From contig DNXU01000486.1 of NCBI GenBank assembly GCA_003505715.1, positions 31,038 to 44,082 on the forward strand: a DNA stretch of 13,045 nucleotides. Direction: 5' to 3'. The notes under the pieces were generated by a model. It was not told the DNA's origin, did no database searches, and saw only the letters and a program-made list of their open reading frames with translations. The translations under genes were made by a program, and so were the position numbers. This document shows positions 7,022-12,111 of this stretch, piece after piece. This stretch comes from Cyanobacteria bacterium UBA8803. GTDB taxonomy: Bacteria > Cyanobacteriota > Cyanobacteriia > Cyanobacteriales > Coleofasciculaceae. The number at the start of each line of letters is the position of its first letter. Positions within the stretch are counted from its first letter, which is position 1.

Positions 7022-7067
7022 TGATGAGGGAGTCTTCAGAGCTAACGTAGCAATCGGAAGTCAACCT

Positions 7068-7340
7068 ATGCAAGCAATTCTGTTGAGCAGTGAAGAAGTT
7101 GCGAAACGTGCCTACCAAATTTACGAGGGCGGAATTCGTCAAAAGGTTGAGACAGAAGAAAATATTGGCAAAATGGTCATCATCAACATTGAGACAGGTG
7201 ACTATGAGGTCGATGAAACAGGGCTACAAGCAGCTAAAAATCTCCAGGCAAAATCCCCGTATGCAAGACTCTTTCAACGAAATTACCCAAGTGGCAAATA
7301 CATGGGGGTTATGATCAAGGATTGCATTGGGAGGAAATGA
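7068..7340 (+). CDS. Conserved cyanobacterial hypothetical protein, antitoxin-like
   Basis: 90 residues from MQAILLSSEEVAKRAYQIYE. The core VETEENIGKMVIINIETGDY, followed by a GLQAAKNLQAKSPYARLF stretch, matches a small cyanobacterial family usually found beside retropepsin-like or PIN-like partner genes. The function is not known. The start at 7068 is chosen because homologues begin with this peptide and GGAAG lies eight bases upstream; the frame is open to 6990, but that part overlaps the intron remnant. The C-terminal ~20 residues (after ARLF) do not resemble the family's usual RIGYxxA...GG ending, so the 3' end may be altered. It ends 1 nt before the next gene's start. Confidence 0.6.
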   Translation: MQAILLSSEEVAKRAYQIYEGGIRQKVETEENIGKMVIINIETGDYEVDETGLQAAKNLQAKSPYARLFQRNYPSGKYMGVMIKDCIGRK

Positions 7341-7341
7341 G

Positions 7342-7716
7342 ATGAGTTTCGATTTGACTGATTTGGTTTGCCAACTTGTGAAAGCCGAAAACGAGCGCGA
7401 CAGAGCAAAGGTAGACTCCATCCTGGCTCAAAACTTTACCGCAATTACGAGAGCAAGGGGGGAGGAACAGAATAGAGATGATCTGTTGAACGAGATCGAA
7501 AATCCGAAGAACCCAAACGTTTACCGCATAGTGGATGTATTAGCTACGCTAGGCTCTGGCGAGATTGTTGTGATAAGGAGCGTTGTAACTACAACGGATC
7601 AAGCAGATCCAAAAGCTTCTCCTAAAAGATTTAGGAACATCCATGTGTTTGAGAAACAGCAAGGGACTTGGCTGTGTGTAGCTTGGCAAGTAACGGAACT
7701 TAAACAAGCTGTATGA
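7342..7716 (+). CDS. SnoaL/DUF4440-like NTF2-superfamily protein
   Basis: 124 residues. The pattern of an N-terminal helix (LVCQLVKAENERDRAKVDSI), LAQNFTAI, a central RIVDVLATLGSGEIVVIRS strand pair, and terminal FRNIHVFEKQQGTWLCVAWQ strands fits the NTF2-like alpha+beta fold of DUF4440/SnoaL proteins. Those bind or isomerise small molecules, and many are uncharacterised. No catalytic residues can be assigned. The start at 7342 has GGAGG eight bases upstream and sits 1 nt after the previous stop, so the two genes form a unit. A frame extending to 7327 adds five residues and would place the start before the binding site. A hairpin (GGAGAT-AGGG-ATCTCC, 7755-7770) lies 39 nt downstream without a T-run. 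Confidence 0.6.
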   Translation: MSFDLTDLVCQLVKAENERDRAKVDSILAQNFTAITRARGEEQNRDDLLNEIENPKNPNVYRIVDVLATLGSGEIVVIRSVVTTTDQADPKASPKRFRNIHVFEKQQGTWLCVAWQVTELKQAV

Positions 7717-7904
7717 GGCAGTAGTAAGGTTTTAGCGAAGCATTATTAAAGATTGGAGATAGGGATCTCCAGAATGTTTGGTGTAAAAAGTAGCAGATAA
7801 TACAAATCTGATGAAAAACGAAGGCTAAAAACCCTACTGTTACTAGATAATAAGCTTCCTCTATCACCACAAATACGGGAGATCCCTGTATTGCTGGATT
7901 AGTT

Positions 7905-8171
7905 GTGGTAATCGGACTATTTATTTATGATCGCCGTAATTCTGCCCTTCATCATGACCTGATTAGTCGAGGACGTAAGATTGAGCATGAACTTGGAATA
8001 GGTACCGGAATTTTTTTAGGCAGATTGAAGGCTGAAGGTATTTTCAAGCACAACATAGCGACGAATCTAGTATATATTGCATCAATCTTGGCGTGGCTAC
8101 TGGCAATCTGTTCGTTGCTCTATGTACCTATTAGCTATGCGATCAAAACTTTAACTGCACTATACAGATGA
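7905..8171 (+). CDS. Probable N-terminally truncated membrane protein
   Basis: 88 residues from GTG 7905, but the same frame is open back to 7854 and reads IAGLVVVIGLFIYDRRNSA. The GTG therefore falls inside what looks like a transmembrane helix. A soluble segment follows (DLISRGRKIEHELGIGTGIF), then a second strong hydrophobic helix (LVYIASILAWLLAICSLLYV, about 57-76). The pattern of helix, short charged loop with RxRKIExELG, and helix is seen at the C-terminus of a family of uncharacterised bacterial membrane proteins. There is no good ribosome binding site. I read it as the C-terminal remnant of a longer protein; its function is unknown. Confidence 0.4.
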   Translation: MVIGLFIYDRRNSALHHDLISRGRKIEHELGIGTGIFLGRLKAEGIFKHNIATNLVYIASILAWLLAICSLLYVPISYAIKTLTALYR

Positions 8172-8213
8172 GTGATCGCTTAATATCTAAATTAAAGAGT
8201 ATCCAGCAGATTT

Positions 8214-8546
8214 ATGACAGCAGCACCAACCCTAGCAAAACGATATATCGAACAAAGAGATAAAGGATATTGCATTGAAGGGACTCGGATTTCTCTCGAT
8301 TCAGTTGTTTACGCCTTCTTAAATGGCGAGTCACCTGAAGGCATTGCTCAAAACTTTCCATTACTCTCGCTGGAACAGGTTTATGGTGCTATAGCCTTTT
8401 ATCTTGCCAATCGAGAATTAATTGATGCATATCTAAAGGAAGGTGAGGAAGAGTTTGAGAAATTGCAACAGTCTTTTAGAGAGAAAAATCCGCTTCTGTA
8501 TCAGAAATTAAAAGCTGCTCAAATGCAGAAGTACAGCAAGGTATGA
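8214..8546 (+). CDS. DUF433 antitoxin-type protein, second copy
   Basis: 110 residues. The DUF433 core DKGYCIEGTRISLDSVVYAF (16-35) is followed by LNGESPEGIAQNFPLLSLEQ, the recognition-helix region of the domain, and a charged C-terminal helix. It belongs to a different subfamily from the protein at 5801 (little identity outside the GTRI core). It is the expected antitoxin for the DUF5615 gene overlapping its stop as ATGA (8543-8546). No strong Shine-Dalgarno precedes the ATG; cyanobacterial genes often lack one. The gene looks intact although its toxin is broken. Confidence 0.78.
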   Translation: MTAAPTLAKRYIEQRDKGYCIEGTRISLDSVVYAFLNGESPEGIAQNFPLLSLEQVYGAIAFYLANRELIDAYLKEGEEEFEKLQQSFREKNPLLYQKLKAAQMQKYSKV

Positions 8547-8845
8547 CGACAGTTAGGTTTCAAGCAGATGCTGATCTACGCCAAGCAATTGTTACTGGCA
8601 CAATACGCAGGCAACCCAATCTTGATTTTCAGTCAGCATAGGCAGCTGGACTTGAAGGTAAGAAAGATTCAGAGGTATTAGCAATAGCAGCGCAAGACGG
8701 GAGAGTTCTTGTGACTCATGACCGTAAAACGATGCCTACTGAGTTTGGTGAGTTCATCATGTCACAAACCAGTTCGGGAGTTTTGATTGTTTCCCAAAAT
8801 CTGTCAATCAGTGAGGCAATTGAAGCCGCTTATCTTGGTTGTTAA
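8543..8845 (+). pseudogene. DUF5615 PIN-like toxin with a premature stop
   Basis: From ATG 8543 the frame reads MTTVRFQADADLRQAIV, then RRQPNLDFQSA, a TAG at codon 33 (8639-8641), and resumes AAGLEGKKDSEVLAIAAQDG, RVLVTHDRKTMP, VLIVSQNLSISEAI to TAA 8843-8845. Both halves of the DUF5615 fold are present in one frame: the N-terminal DADL acidic motif and the later THDRKT block. A single base change (for example GAG or CAG to TAG) is enough to explain the break. Relatives are about 100 residues, the same as the full span here. A sequencing error or stop read-through is the alternative. It is coupled to the DUF433 gene upstream. Confidence 0.8.
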
Positions 8846-8849
8846 AACA

Positions 8850-9262
8850 GATATTGAAAGTGCATGAGGATAGATTTGTAGAACTGCACGACTAACGAGA
8901 TTTTGCTCCGGCACAAAGCCCCACAAATGGCTATCGTAGCTGTGATTGGGGTTATCACCTAGAACAAAATATTAGTGCTGTGGTATTGTCACAGGTCTAT
9001 TAGTTATAATTTGATTTCTCCTTCACATAAGGTTCTGCAATAGCCTTACCGTTGATAAGCGTCTGCCCATTACGGATTTGCACCATATCTCCTCGTAGAC
9101 CAACCACACGTTTAATCAGGTCATCATGCAGATTTTGTGCTTCCAATTTAGGAGGAGCTTTGAATACTACCAAGTCGTTTCGTTGCGGGGGATGGAAGCC
9201 GTAACTCAGTTTCTCAACCAGTAGGCGATATGAAGAGCGATCGCTGGTGTGCCGTCCAGTGC
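8850..9262 (-). pseudogene. lepB: lepB (signal peptidase I) pseudogene, longest copy B
   Basis: The minus strand reads YRLLVEKLSYGFHPPQRND, DDLIKRVVGLRGD (catalytic Lys region), VQIRNGQTLINGKAIAEPYV, then loses frame near 9000. After a frame change it continues VTIPQH, a TAA, and YFVLGDNPNHSYDSHLWGFV, then PEQNLVSRAVLQIYP, the C-terminal box of signal peptidase I. The N-terminal membrane anchor and the catalytic Ser segment (SMxPT) are missing. It therefore has three lesions: truncated start, frameshift and nonsense codon. It lies tail to tail with the DUF5615 pseudogene. It is the only copy that retains the C-terminal box and has an uninterrupted HIP1 site at its 5' boundary, so it best represents the parental sequence. 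Confidence 0.85.
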
Positions 9263-9279
9263 GATCGCAAGCTCGCCGT

Positions 9280-9309
9280 AGGCTGGGTTTCCTGCTGTCA
9301 ACCCAGCCT
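9280..9309. repeat. Dispersed hairpin repeat, copy 1
   Basis: AGGCTGGGTT (9280-9289), 10-nt loop, AACCCAGCCT (9300-9309): a perfect 10-bp stem. The same unit occurs in opposite orientation at 10991-11020 and 13017-13045, with the loop reverse-complemented (TCCTGCTGTC here, GACAACAGGA there). It follows GCCGTA next to the lepB fragment boundary, as in copy D. Confidence 0.8.
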
Positions 9310-9385
9310 CGCTTTTCTCTGGTAGTACTAACTAAAAGCGCGATCACACTGAACGGCTGTGACTGTGGATATGATCGCCAAGATA
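9309..9385. repeat. Direct repeat block, copy 1 of 2
   Basis: About 75 bases starting at CGCTTTTCTCT and containing CTGTGACTGTGGA and CGCCAAGATA match 11311-11386 in the same orientation, with roughly three quarters of positions alike by eye. It lies in the leader of the small gene at 9440. In the other copy it precedes a palindrome and then the Panacea gene. It has no coding sense in either copy. Confidence 0.6.
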
Positions 9386-9439
9386 AAATGAGAGGGCGAT
9401 CGTTTCCTTTCACCAACCCTCAGATGAGGAGATTCTCAA

Positions 9440-9658
9440 ATGCCATTAGCTGAAATTATGTCACAAATCCAGGAACTTCCAAAAATTGACAAGCTTCGGC
9501 TAATGCAGTTTCTTGCAACAGAGCTGGTCAAAGAAGAAGAGCCAAACTTTTTTGTTGCGAACCGAGAGTATCCGGTTTGGTCGCCCTACAATTGCTCTGA
9601 GGCTGCCAATGTTCTAATGAATCTTCTGGCGACAAAGCGACAAGAACAGAATAGTTGA
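9440..9658 (+). CDS. Small cyanobacterial antitoxin-like protein
   Basis: 72 residues: MPLAEIMSQIQELPKIDKLR, then LMQFLATELVKEE, followed by YPVWSPYNCSEAANVL. The N-terminal helix (LPxxDKLxLxQFL) and the YPVW(S/T)PYN...AA motif mark a small family, common in cyanobacteria, that precedes a retropepsin-like partner as it does here. Its role is unknown; the layout suggests an antitoxin or a co-factor of the partner. GAGGAG lies nine bases before the ATG. The stop is 43 nt before the likely start of the next gene. Length and motifs look complete. Confidence 0.65.
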   Translation: MPLAEIMSQIQELPKIDKLRLMQFLATELVKEEEPNFFVANREYPVWSPYNCSEAANVLMNLLATKRQEQNS

Positions 9659-9701
9659 CGCTCAAAGATTTCCCTACAAAATCATTGACAGCAGTCTTGG
9701 C

Positions 9702-10064
9702 ATGGTCGATCAAATGCCCTATCTACCTTTAACGCTCAGTTTCAATGGTCAGTCCCTTAACACTGAAGGTTTACTAGATACAGGTGCAAGCGTTAATGTT
9801 TTGCCCTACGAGTTGGGTTTACAACTGAGCTTAATTTGGGAGGATGAAACGCTTTCGGTTCTACTGGCAGGGAACTTAGCTCAATTTGAAGCTCGCGCAG
9901 TCGTTGTTGATGCTCAAGTTAGCTCATTCCCAACTGTTAACCTGGCATTCGCCTGGACACAAGCAACCAATGTGCCTTTGATCTTGGGGCAGGCAAACTT
10001 CTTCTTGGAGTTTGATGTCTGCTTTTTCCGTAGGCGTTCTGAGTTTGAAGTCTGTCCCAAATAG
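9702..10064 (+). CDS. Retropepsin-like aspartate protease domain protein
   Basis: 120 residues. LLDTGASVNVLPYELGLQL (25-43) is the active-site loop of single-domain (retropepsin-like) aspartate proteases: DTGAS with catalytic D27. VPLILGQANFFLEFD (90-104) is the second hydrophobic-Gly motif of the fold. Such enzymes act as homodimers, but cyanobacterial examples paired with the small YPVW protein have no known substrate. The start is uncertain. The frame is open upstream to the previous gene's stop and reads DAQRFPYKIIDSS, which resembles the N-terminus of longer relatives, but no ATG, GTG or TTG occurs there, so ATG 9702 (or 9714) is used. The C-terminus FEVCPK looks complete. The lepB copy C begins within a few bases of its stop. 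Confidence 0.75.
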   Translation: MVDQMPYLPLTLSFNGQSLNTEGLLDTGASVNVLPYELGLQLSLIWEDETLSVLLAGNLAQFEARAVVVDAQVSSFPTVNLAFAWTQATNVPLILGQANFFLEFDVCFFRRRSEFEVCPK

Positions 10065-10067
10065 GTT

Positions 10068-10288
10068 AGATCGTTGATGAATGTTTTTCCCTCATGGATT
10101 TGTACCATATCTCCTGGTAGACCAACCACAGGTTTAATCAAGTCATCATGCAGGTTTTGTACTTCCAGTTCTGGAGAGGCTTTGAATATTACCAAGTTGT
10201 TTCGTTGAGGGGGGTGGAAGCGGTAACTCAGTTTCTCAACCAGCAGGCGATATGAAGAGCGATCGCTTGTGTGCCGTCCAGTGCGATC
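10068..10288 (-). pseudogene. lepB: lepB (signal peptidase I) fragment, copy C
   Basis: The minus strand carries YRLLVEKLSYRFHPPQRN, then ASPELEVQNLHDDLIKPVVG and GDMVQIHEGKTFIND. A single base (TTGGTAATATTC) disturbs nothing in frame, but the N-terminus and the C-terminal box are missing. It overlaps the antisense of nothing useful and starts immediately after the protease stop. It is about 85-90% alike to copy A by eye and shares its IKP variant, so A and C are closer to each other than to B. Confidence 0.75.
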
Positions 10289-10315
10289 TGCGCTTCGCAG
10301 CAGCGCTTCGCTATC
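10289..10315. repeat. 27-bp palindromic small dispersed repeat, copy 2
   Basis: Identical to the element at 6539-6565 and inserted at the same base of the lepB-fragment boundary. Flanks GTGCGATC and GCAAG are joined directly in copy B (9259-9271), which shows the empty site. Confidence 0.7.
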
Positions 10316-10324
10316 GCAAGCTCG

Positions 10325-10485
10325 CCGTAGGTTGGGGCGACGAGATTTATGAGTTTCAGGCGTGCCCCCAAGTCGAAGAAGGCAATCAAGGCAAAATTAT
10401 TGCCAGCCTATATCATTGTAGTAGAGTTCAGCCGCCCAATTTCTGTTGTTAGCGCAAAACAGAACCCCGAAGGAGCCTTACTTCA
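10325..10485. other. Gene-free leader with an attC-like right half
   Basis: A plus-strand frame from about 10331 to the TAG at 10449 reads WGDEIYEFQACPQVEEGNQ and ends PPNFCC; I do not recognise it, and it has no start of its own. CCGCCCA at 10432-10438 and CTGTTGTTA at 10443-10451 are near-complementary to the TAACAA...TGGAGCGG motif found after the next gene. They lie where an integron cassette would carry the right half of the preceding attC site. AAGGAG of the next gene follows at 10470-10475. Confidence 0.35.
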
Positions 10486-10875
10486 ATGAGCCAGATTCAA
10501 ACGCTCCACCAACAAGCAATGGATTTAGCTGAAGCAGCAGCAGTTGCCCGTTTAAGAGGTGCGATTGAACAGGCGGCACAGTTAACACGCCAAGCCTTTG
10601 AACAAGAAACCCAAGCTGCCAATTTAATTGCTAGTGTTCTCGATGCTGAACCCACTCGATCTGTCCTTCATCGTAGCGCTGCATCTCTGGCGATCGAATG
10701 TGGTGAGTTACGAGCCGCAGAACGCCTAATCGCAACGGCATTATCTGGCAGTCCACCCCCAGAGATTGCAGAAGAACTCAAAGATTTATTCATCCAGATC
10801 AATCTGAATCAATCTCTGAAGCGTCAAGGAATCGATATCGACATCAGTGAACTGCAAGGATTGGTAAATCGGTAG
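10486..10875 (+). CDS. Cyanobacterial hypothetical protein with TPR-like helices
   Basis: 129 residues, almost entirely helical: MSQIQTLHQQAMDLAEAAAV, then alternating Ala-rich helices (GAIEQAAQLTRQAFEQETQA, RSVLHRSAASLAIECGELRA). The spacing resembles two or three TPR-like hairpins. LALxxxPPxEIAEEL-type ends (here ALSGSPPPEIAEELKDL) are common to a small cyanobacterial family often found with toxin-antitoxin-type partners. No catalytic motif and no membrane segment are seen, so it is probably a protein-protein adaptor. AAGGAG lies 10 bases before the ATG. A partner gene that might be expected downstream is absent and is replaced by repeats. The C-terminus (DISELQGLVNR) may be shorter than in relatives. 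Confidence 0.65.
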   Translation: MSQIQTLHQQAMDLAEAAAVARLRGAIEQAAQLTRQAFEQETQAANLIASVLDAEPTRSVLHRSAASLAIECGELRAAERLIATALSGSPPPEIAEELKDLFIQINLNQSLKRQGIDIDISELQGLVNR

Positions 10876-10891
10876 TGTTCCGTGAGGCACA

Positions 10892-10913
10892 GTCTAACAA
10901 AACAGTGGAGCGG
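10892..10913 (+). repeat. attC-like left-half motif, copy D
   Basis: GTCTAACAA, five bases, TGGAGCGG. It lies 17 nt after the stop of the gene at 10486. The box GTCTAAC fits the integron R'' consensus RYYYAAC. The TGGAGCGG part is also almost what the adjacent lepB sequence has (TGGAAGCGG in copy C), so this copy is ambiguous: it may be a junction at shared sequence. Confidence 0.4.
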
Positions 10914-10972
10914 TAACTCAGTTTCTCTACCAACAAGCGATATGAAGAGCGATCGCTTGTGTGCTGTCCAGG
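10906..10972 (-). pseudogene. lepB: lepB fragment, short copy D
   Basis: The minus strand reads SSYRLLVEKLSYRS before leaving the homology, the first ~20 codons shared by copies A-C. It ends at the same boundary (GTGCTGTCCAGGGCGATCGC), here with an intact HIP1 site and no 27-bp insert. It is bounded on the other side by the attC-like motif. Confidence 0.65.
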
Positions 10973-10990
10973 GCGATCGCCTACCGCCAT

Positions 10991-11020
10991 AGGCTGAGTT
11001 GACAACAGGAAACCCAGCAT
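10991..11020. repeat. Dispersed hairpin repeat, copy 2
   Basis: AGGCTGAGTT-GACAACAGGA-AACCCAGCAT, the reverse orientation of the 9280-9309 unit, with one stem mismatch and a changed end. It abuts the truncated N-terminus of the Doc pseudogene, so it or the event that brought it removed the start of that gene. Confidence 0.75.
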
Positions 11021-11029
11021 CGCTATTGT

Positions 11030-11256
11030 AGAGTTATTGAGCAATCCGGTGGAGCATTCGGTATCCGAGATGTAGGGTTGTTGGAGTCAGCGATCGTACA
11101 GGTCATGCTGCGGTAGAGACTTTTCTTGTGCTCAATGGAATGGAAATTAACGTCTCTGTAGATGAACAAGAGCGTATGGTGTTGGCGATCGCATCGGGGG
11201 AGCTAGGGCGGGAGGCATTTGTAGAATGGTTACTACTGAATACAACCGCCAGCTAA
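11030..11256 (+). pseudogene. doc: Doc (death-on-curing) toxin with the Fic active site deleted
   Basis: Codons from 11030 read RVIEQSGGAFGIRDVGLLES, then AIVQ. After a frame change at about 11097 the reading is TGHAAVETFLVLNGMEI, then NVSVDEQERMVLAIASGELG and REAFVEWLL to TAA 11254. These are the parts of a Doc-type Fic protein on either side of the catalytic loop HPFxDGNKR, which is absent. About 40 residues are lost between LLES and TGHAA, and the N-terminus is also cut at the hairpin repeat. Intact Doc phosphorylates EF-Tu; this remnant cannot. No Phd antitoxin gene is visible. The stop codon overlaps the attC-like motif that follows. Confidence 0.8.
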
Positions 11257-11272
11257 CAAGTTGTTGGAGCGG
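11251..11272 (+). repeat. attC-like left-half motif, copy E
   Basis: AGCTAACAA, five bases, TGGAGCGG. The doc stop TAA is inside the motif, as is usual for cassette genes ending in attC. The first box departs from RYYYAAC at one base. No complementary right half was found before 11676. Confidence 0.4.
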
Positions 11273-11310
11273 TGAGCAAAACTTTTTTGCTTCGTTTCAA
11301 TGCATTGCTT

Positions 11311-11386
11311 GCTTTTCTCTTAGCAGCACTGACCAAAACGCGATCGTACTCAAGACTGTGACTGTGGACACGCTCGCCAAGATATA
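11311..11386. repeat. Direct repeat block, copy 2 of 2
   Basis: Starts GCTTTTCTCTT and contains CTGTGACTGTGGA and CGCCAAGATA, matching 9309-9385. The copies diverge completely after the shared CCAAGATA. Confidence 0.6.
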
Positions 11387-11410
11387 GCAACCGCCAGGGC
11401 GGTTGCTATA
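11383..11410. repeat. Near-perfect 28-bp palindrome
   Basis: TATAGCAACCGCC, AG, GGCGGTTGCTATA: 13-bp perfect arms with a 2-nt centre. Palindromes built on GCAACCGCC are scattered widely in cyanobacterial intergenic DNA. There is no T-run, so it is a repeat and at best an inefficient terminator for anything reading from the doc side. Confidence 0.8.
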
Positions 11411-11630
11411 AATACCGTCACATTTTGGATTACTGCGATCGCTTCCTATTTGGTCAACACGGTTGGCACAGACTGAAGTCGTTTCGCTCGAATGGCATTG
11501 ATGCCTGCCATGTCAAGATTGAGTACTTCACGATAGAGAAATAACAAGGCACTCTAATAATAGTTAGACAGAGCAAGGTTTTGAGCAGCAACCATAATCC
11601 ACTCAGCATTGCAGTACAAACGATCTAGTG

Positions 11631-11639
11631 TGCTATAAT
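11631..11639 (+). promoter_or_regulatory. Extended -10 promoter of the Panacea toxin-antitoxin operon
   Basis: TGCTATAAT is a perfect extended -10 (TGnTATAAT). A poor -35 (TTGCAG, 11609-11614) is 19 nt away, which an extended -10 tolerates. Transcription would start near 11646, giving a ~30-nt leader with the site GGGGGA before ATG 11677. Confidence 0.65.
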
Positions 11640-11676
11640 TGTTTATTAGCTCGCTAAAAGCTACAAGGGGGACAAC

Positions 11677-12111
11677 ATGGCATGTGCTGTAGATGTGGCG
11701 AAATATATCCTAACTAAAACAGGCGAAATGACTGCGATGAAGCTTCAAAAGCTTGTTTATTACAGTCAAGCTTGGTCTCTTGTGTGGGATGAAAGCCCCT
11801 TGTTTGACGAAGATATTCAGGCTTGGGCGAATGGTCCTGTAGTACCTATTCTGTATGGGTATCATCAAGGTCAATTTAAGGTTAATAAAGATACCTTTGC
11901 TGATGGGGACATTGACGCTTTAACCCCCAATCAACAAGACTCTATTGACAAAGTTCTAGAGGCACTCCAAGACAAGAGTGGGCAGTGGTTAAGTGAGTTA
12001 ACTCATATGGAGTCTCCTTGGAAAGACGCTAGAGGCGACCTGAAACCTACAGAGAGCTGTGATAAGGTGATCCCCTTAGCTGCAATGCATGAATATTATT
12101 CGAGCCTATGA
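11677..12111 (+). CDS. Panacea-domain (DUF4065) antitoxin
   Basis: 144 residues forming the single Panacea domain (older names DUF4065, GepA/SocA-like). TAMKLQKLVYYSQAWSLVWD (18-37) is followed by PLFDEDIQAWANGPVVPILY (41-60), the family's diagnostic W-NGPVVPxLY block. Panacea proteins are antitoxins that neutralise many unrelated toxin classes by direct binding. The gene has GGGGGA six bases before the ATG and an extended -10 upstream, and its stop overlaps the next start as ATGA (12108-12111). That is a coupled antitoxin-first operon. Length, motifs and reading frame are intact, unlike almost all pairs to its left. Confidence 0.9.
   Translation: MACAVDVAKYILTKTGEMTAMKLQKLVYYSQAWSLVWDESPLFDEDIQAWANGPVVPILYGYHQGQFKVNKDTFADGDIDALTPNQQDSIDKVLEALQDKSGQWLSELTHMESPWKDARGDLKPTESCDKVIPLAAMHEYYSSL

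Larger units (their letters stand above)
11257..11676. other. Gene-free stretch with repeats upstream of the Panacea pair
   Basis: No coding sequence supported. It holds the second copy of the ~75-bp direct repeat (11311-11386), a 28-bp palindrome (11383-11410), one HIP1 site (near 11437), and then about 200 bases without recognisable structure up to the promoter at 11631. GTTAGAC at 11563-11569 fits the integron R' box but has no partner nearby. Confidence 0.55.

Noticed and set aside
7090..7421. Frames on both strands within 7090-7421
   Set aside because: Shadows of the hypothetical gene at 7068 and the NTF2-like gene at 7342.
9000..9453. A 138-codon minus-strand frame and a 68-codon plus-strand frame over lepB copy B
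   Set aside because: The minus frame is part of the lepB pseudogene plus unrelated DNA; the plus frame is its antisense and repeats.
9528..9713. 61-codon minus-strand frame
   Set aside because: Antisense to the small YPVW-type gene.
10252..10452. 66-codon plus-strand frame
   Set aside because: Starts in antisense lepB copy C and reads through the 27-bp repeat; only the last third could be a gene remnant, and it is unrecognised.
5254..11256. Outright call of an integron cassette array
   Set aside because: No complete attC site and no integrase are visible; left-half motifs alone do not establish it, so it is kept as a finding.
6333..11272. CRISPR array suggested by repeated units
   Set aside because: The repeats are widely and irregularly spaced, are gene fragments or palindromes, and there are no cas genes.
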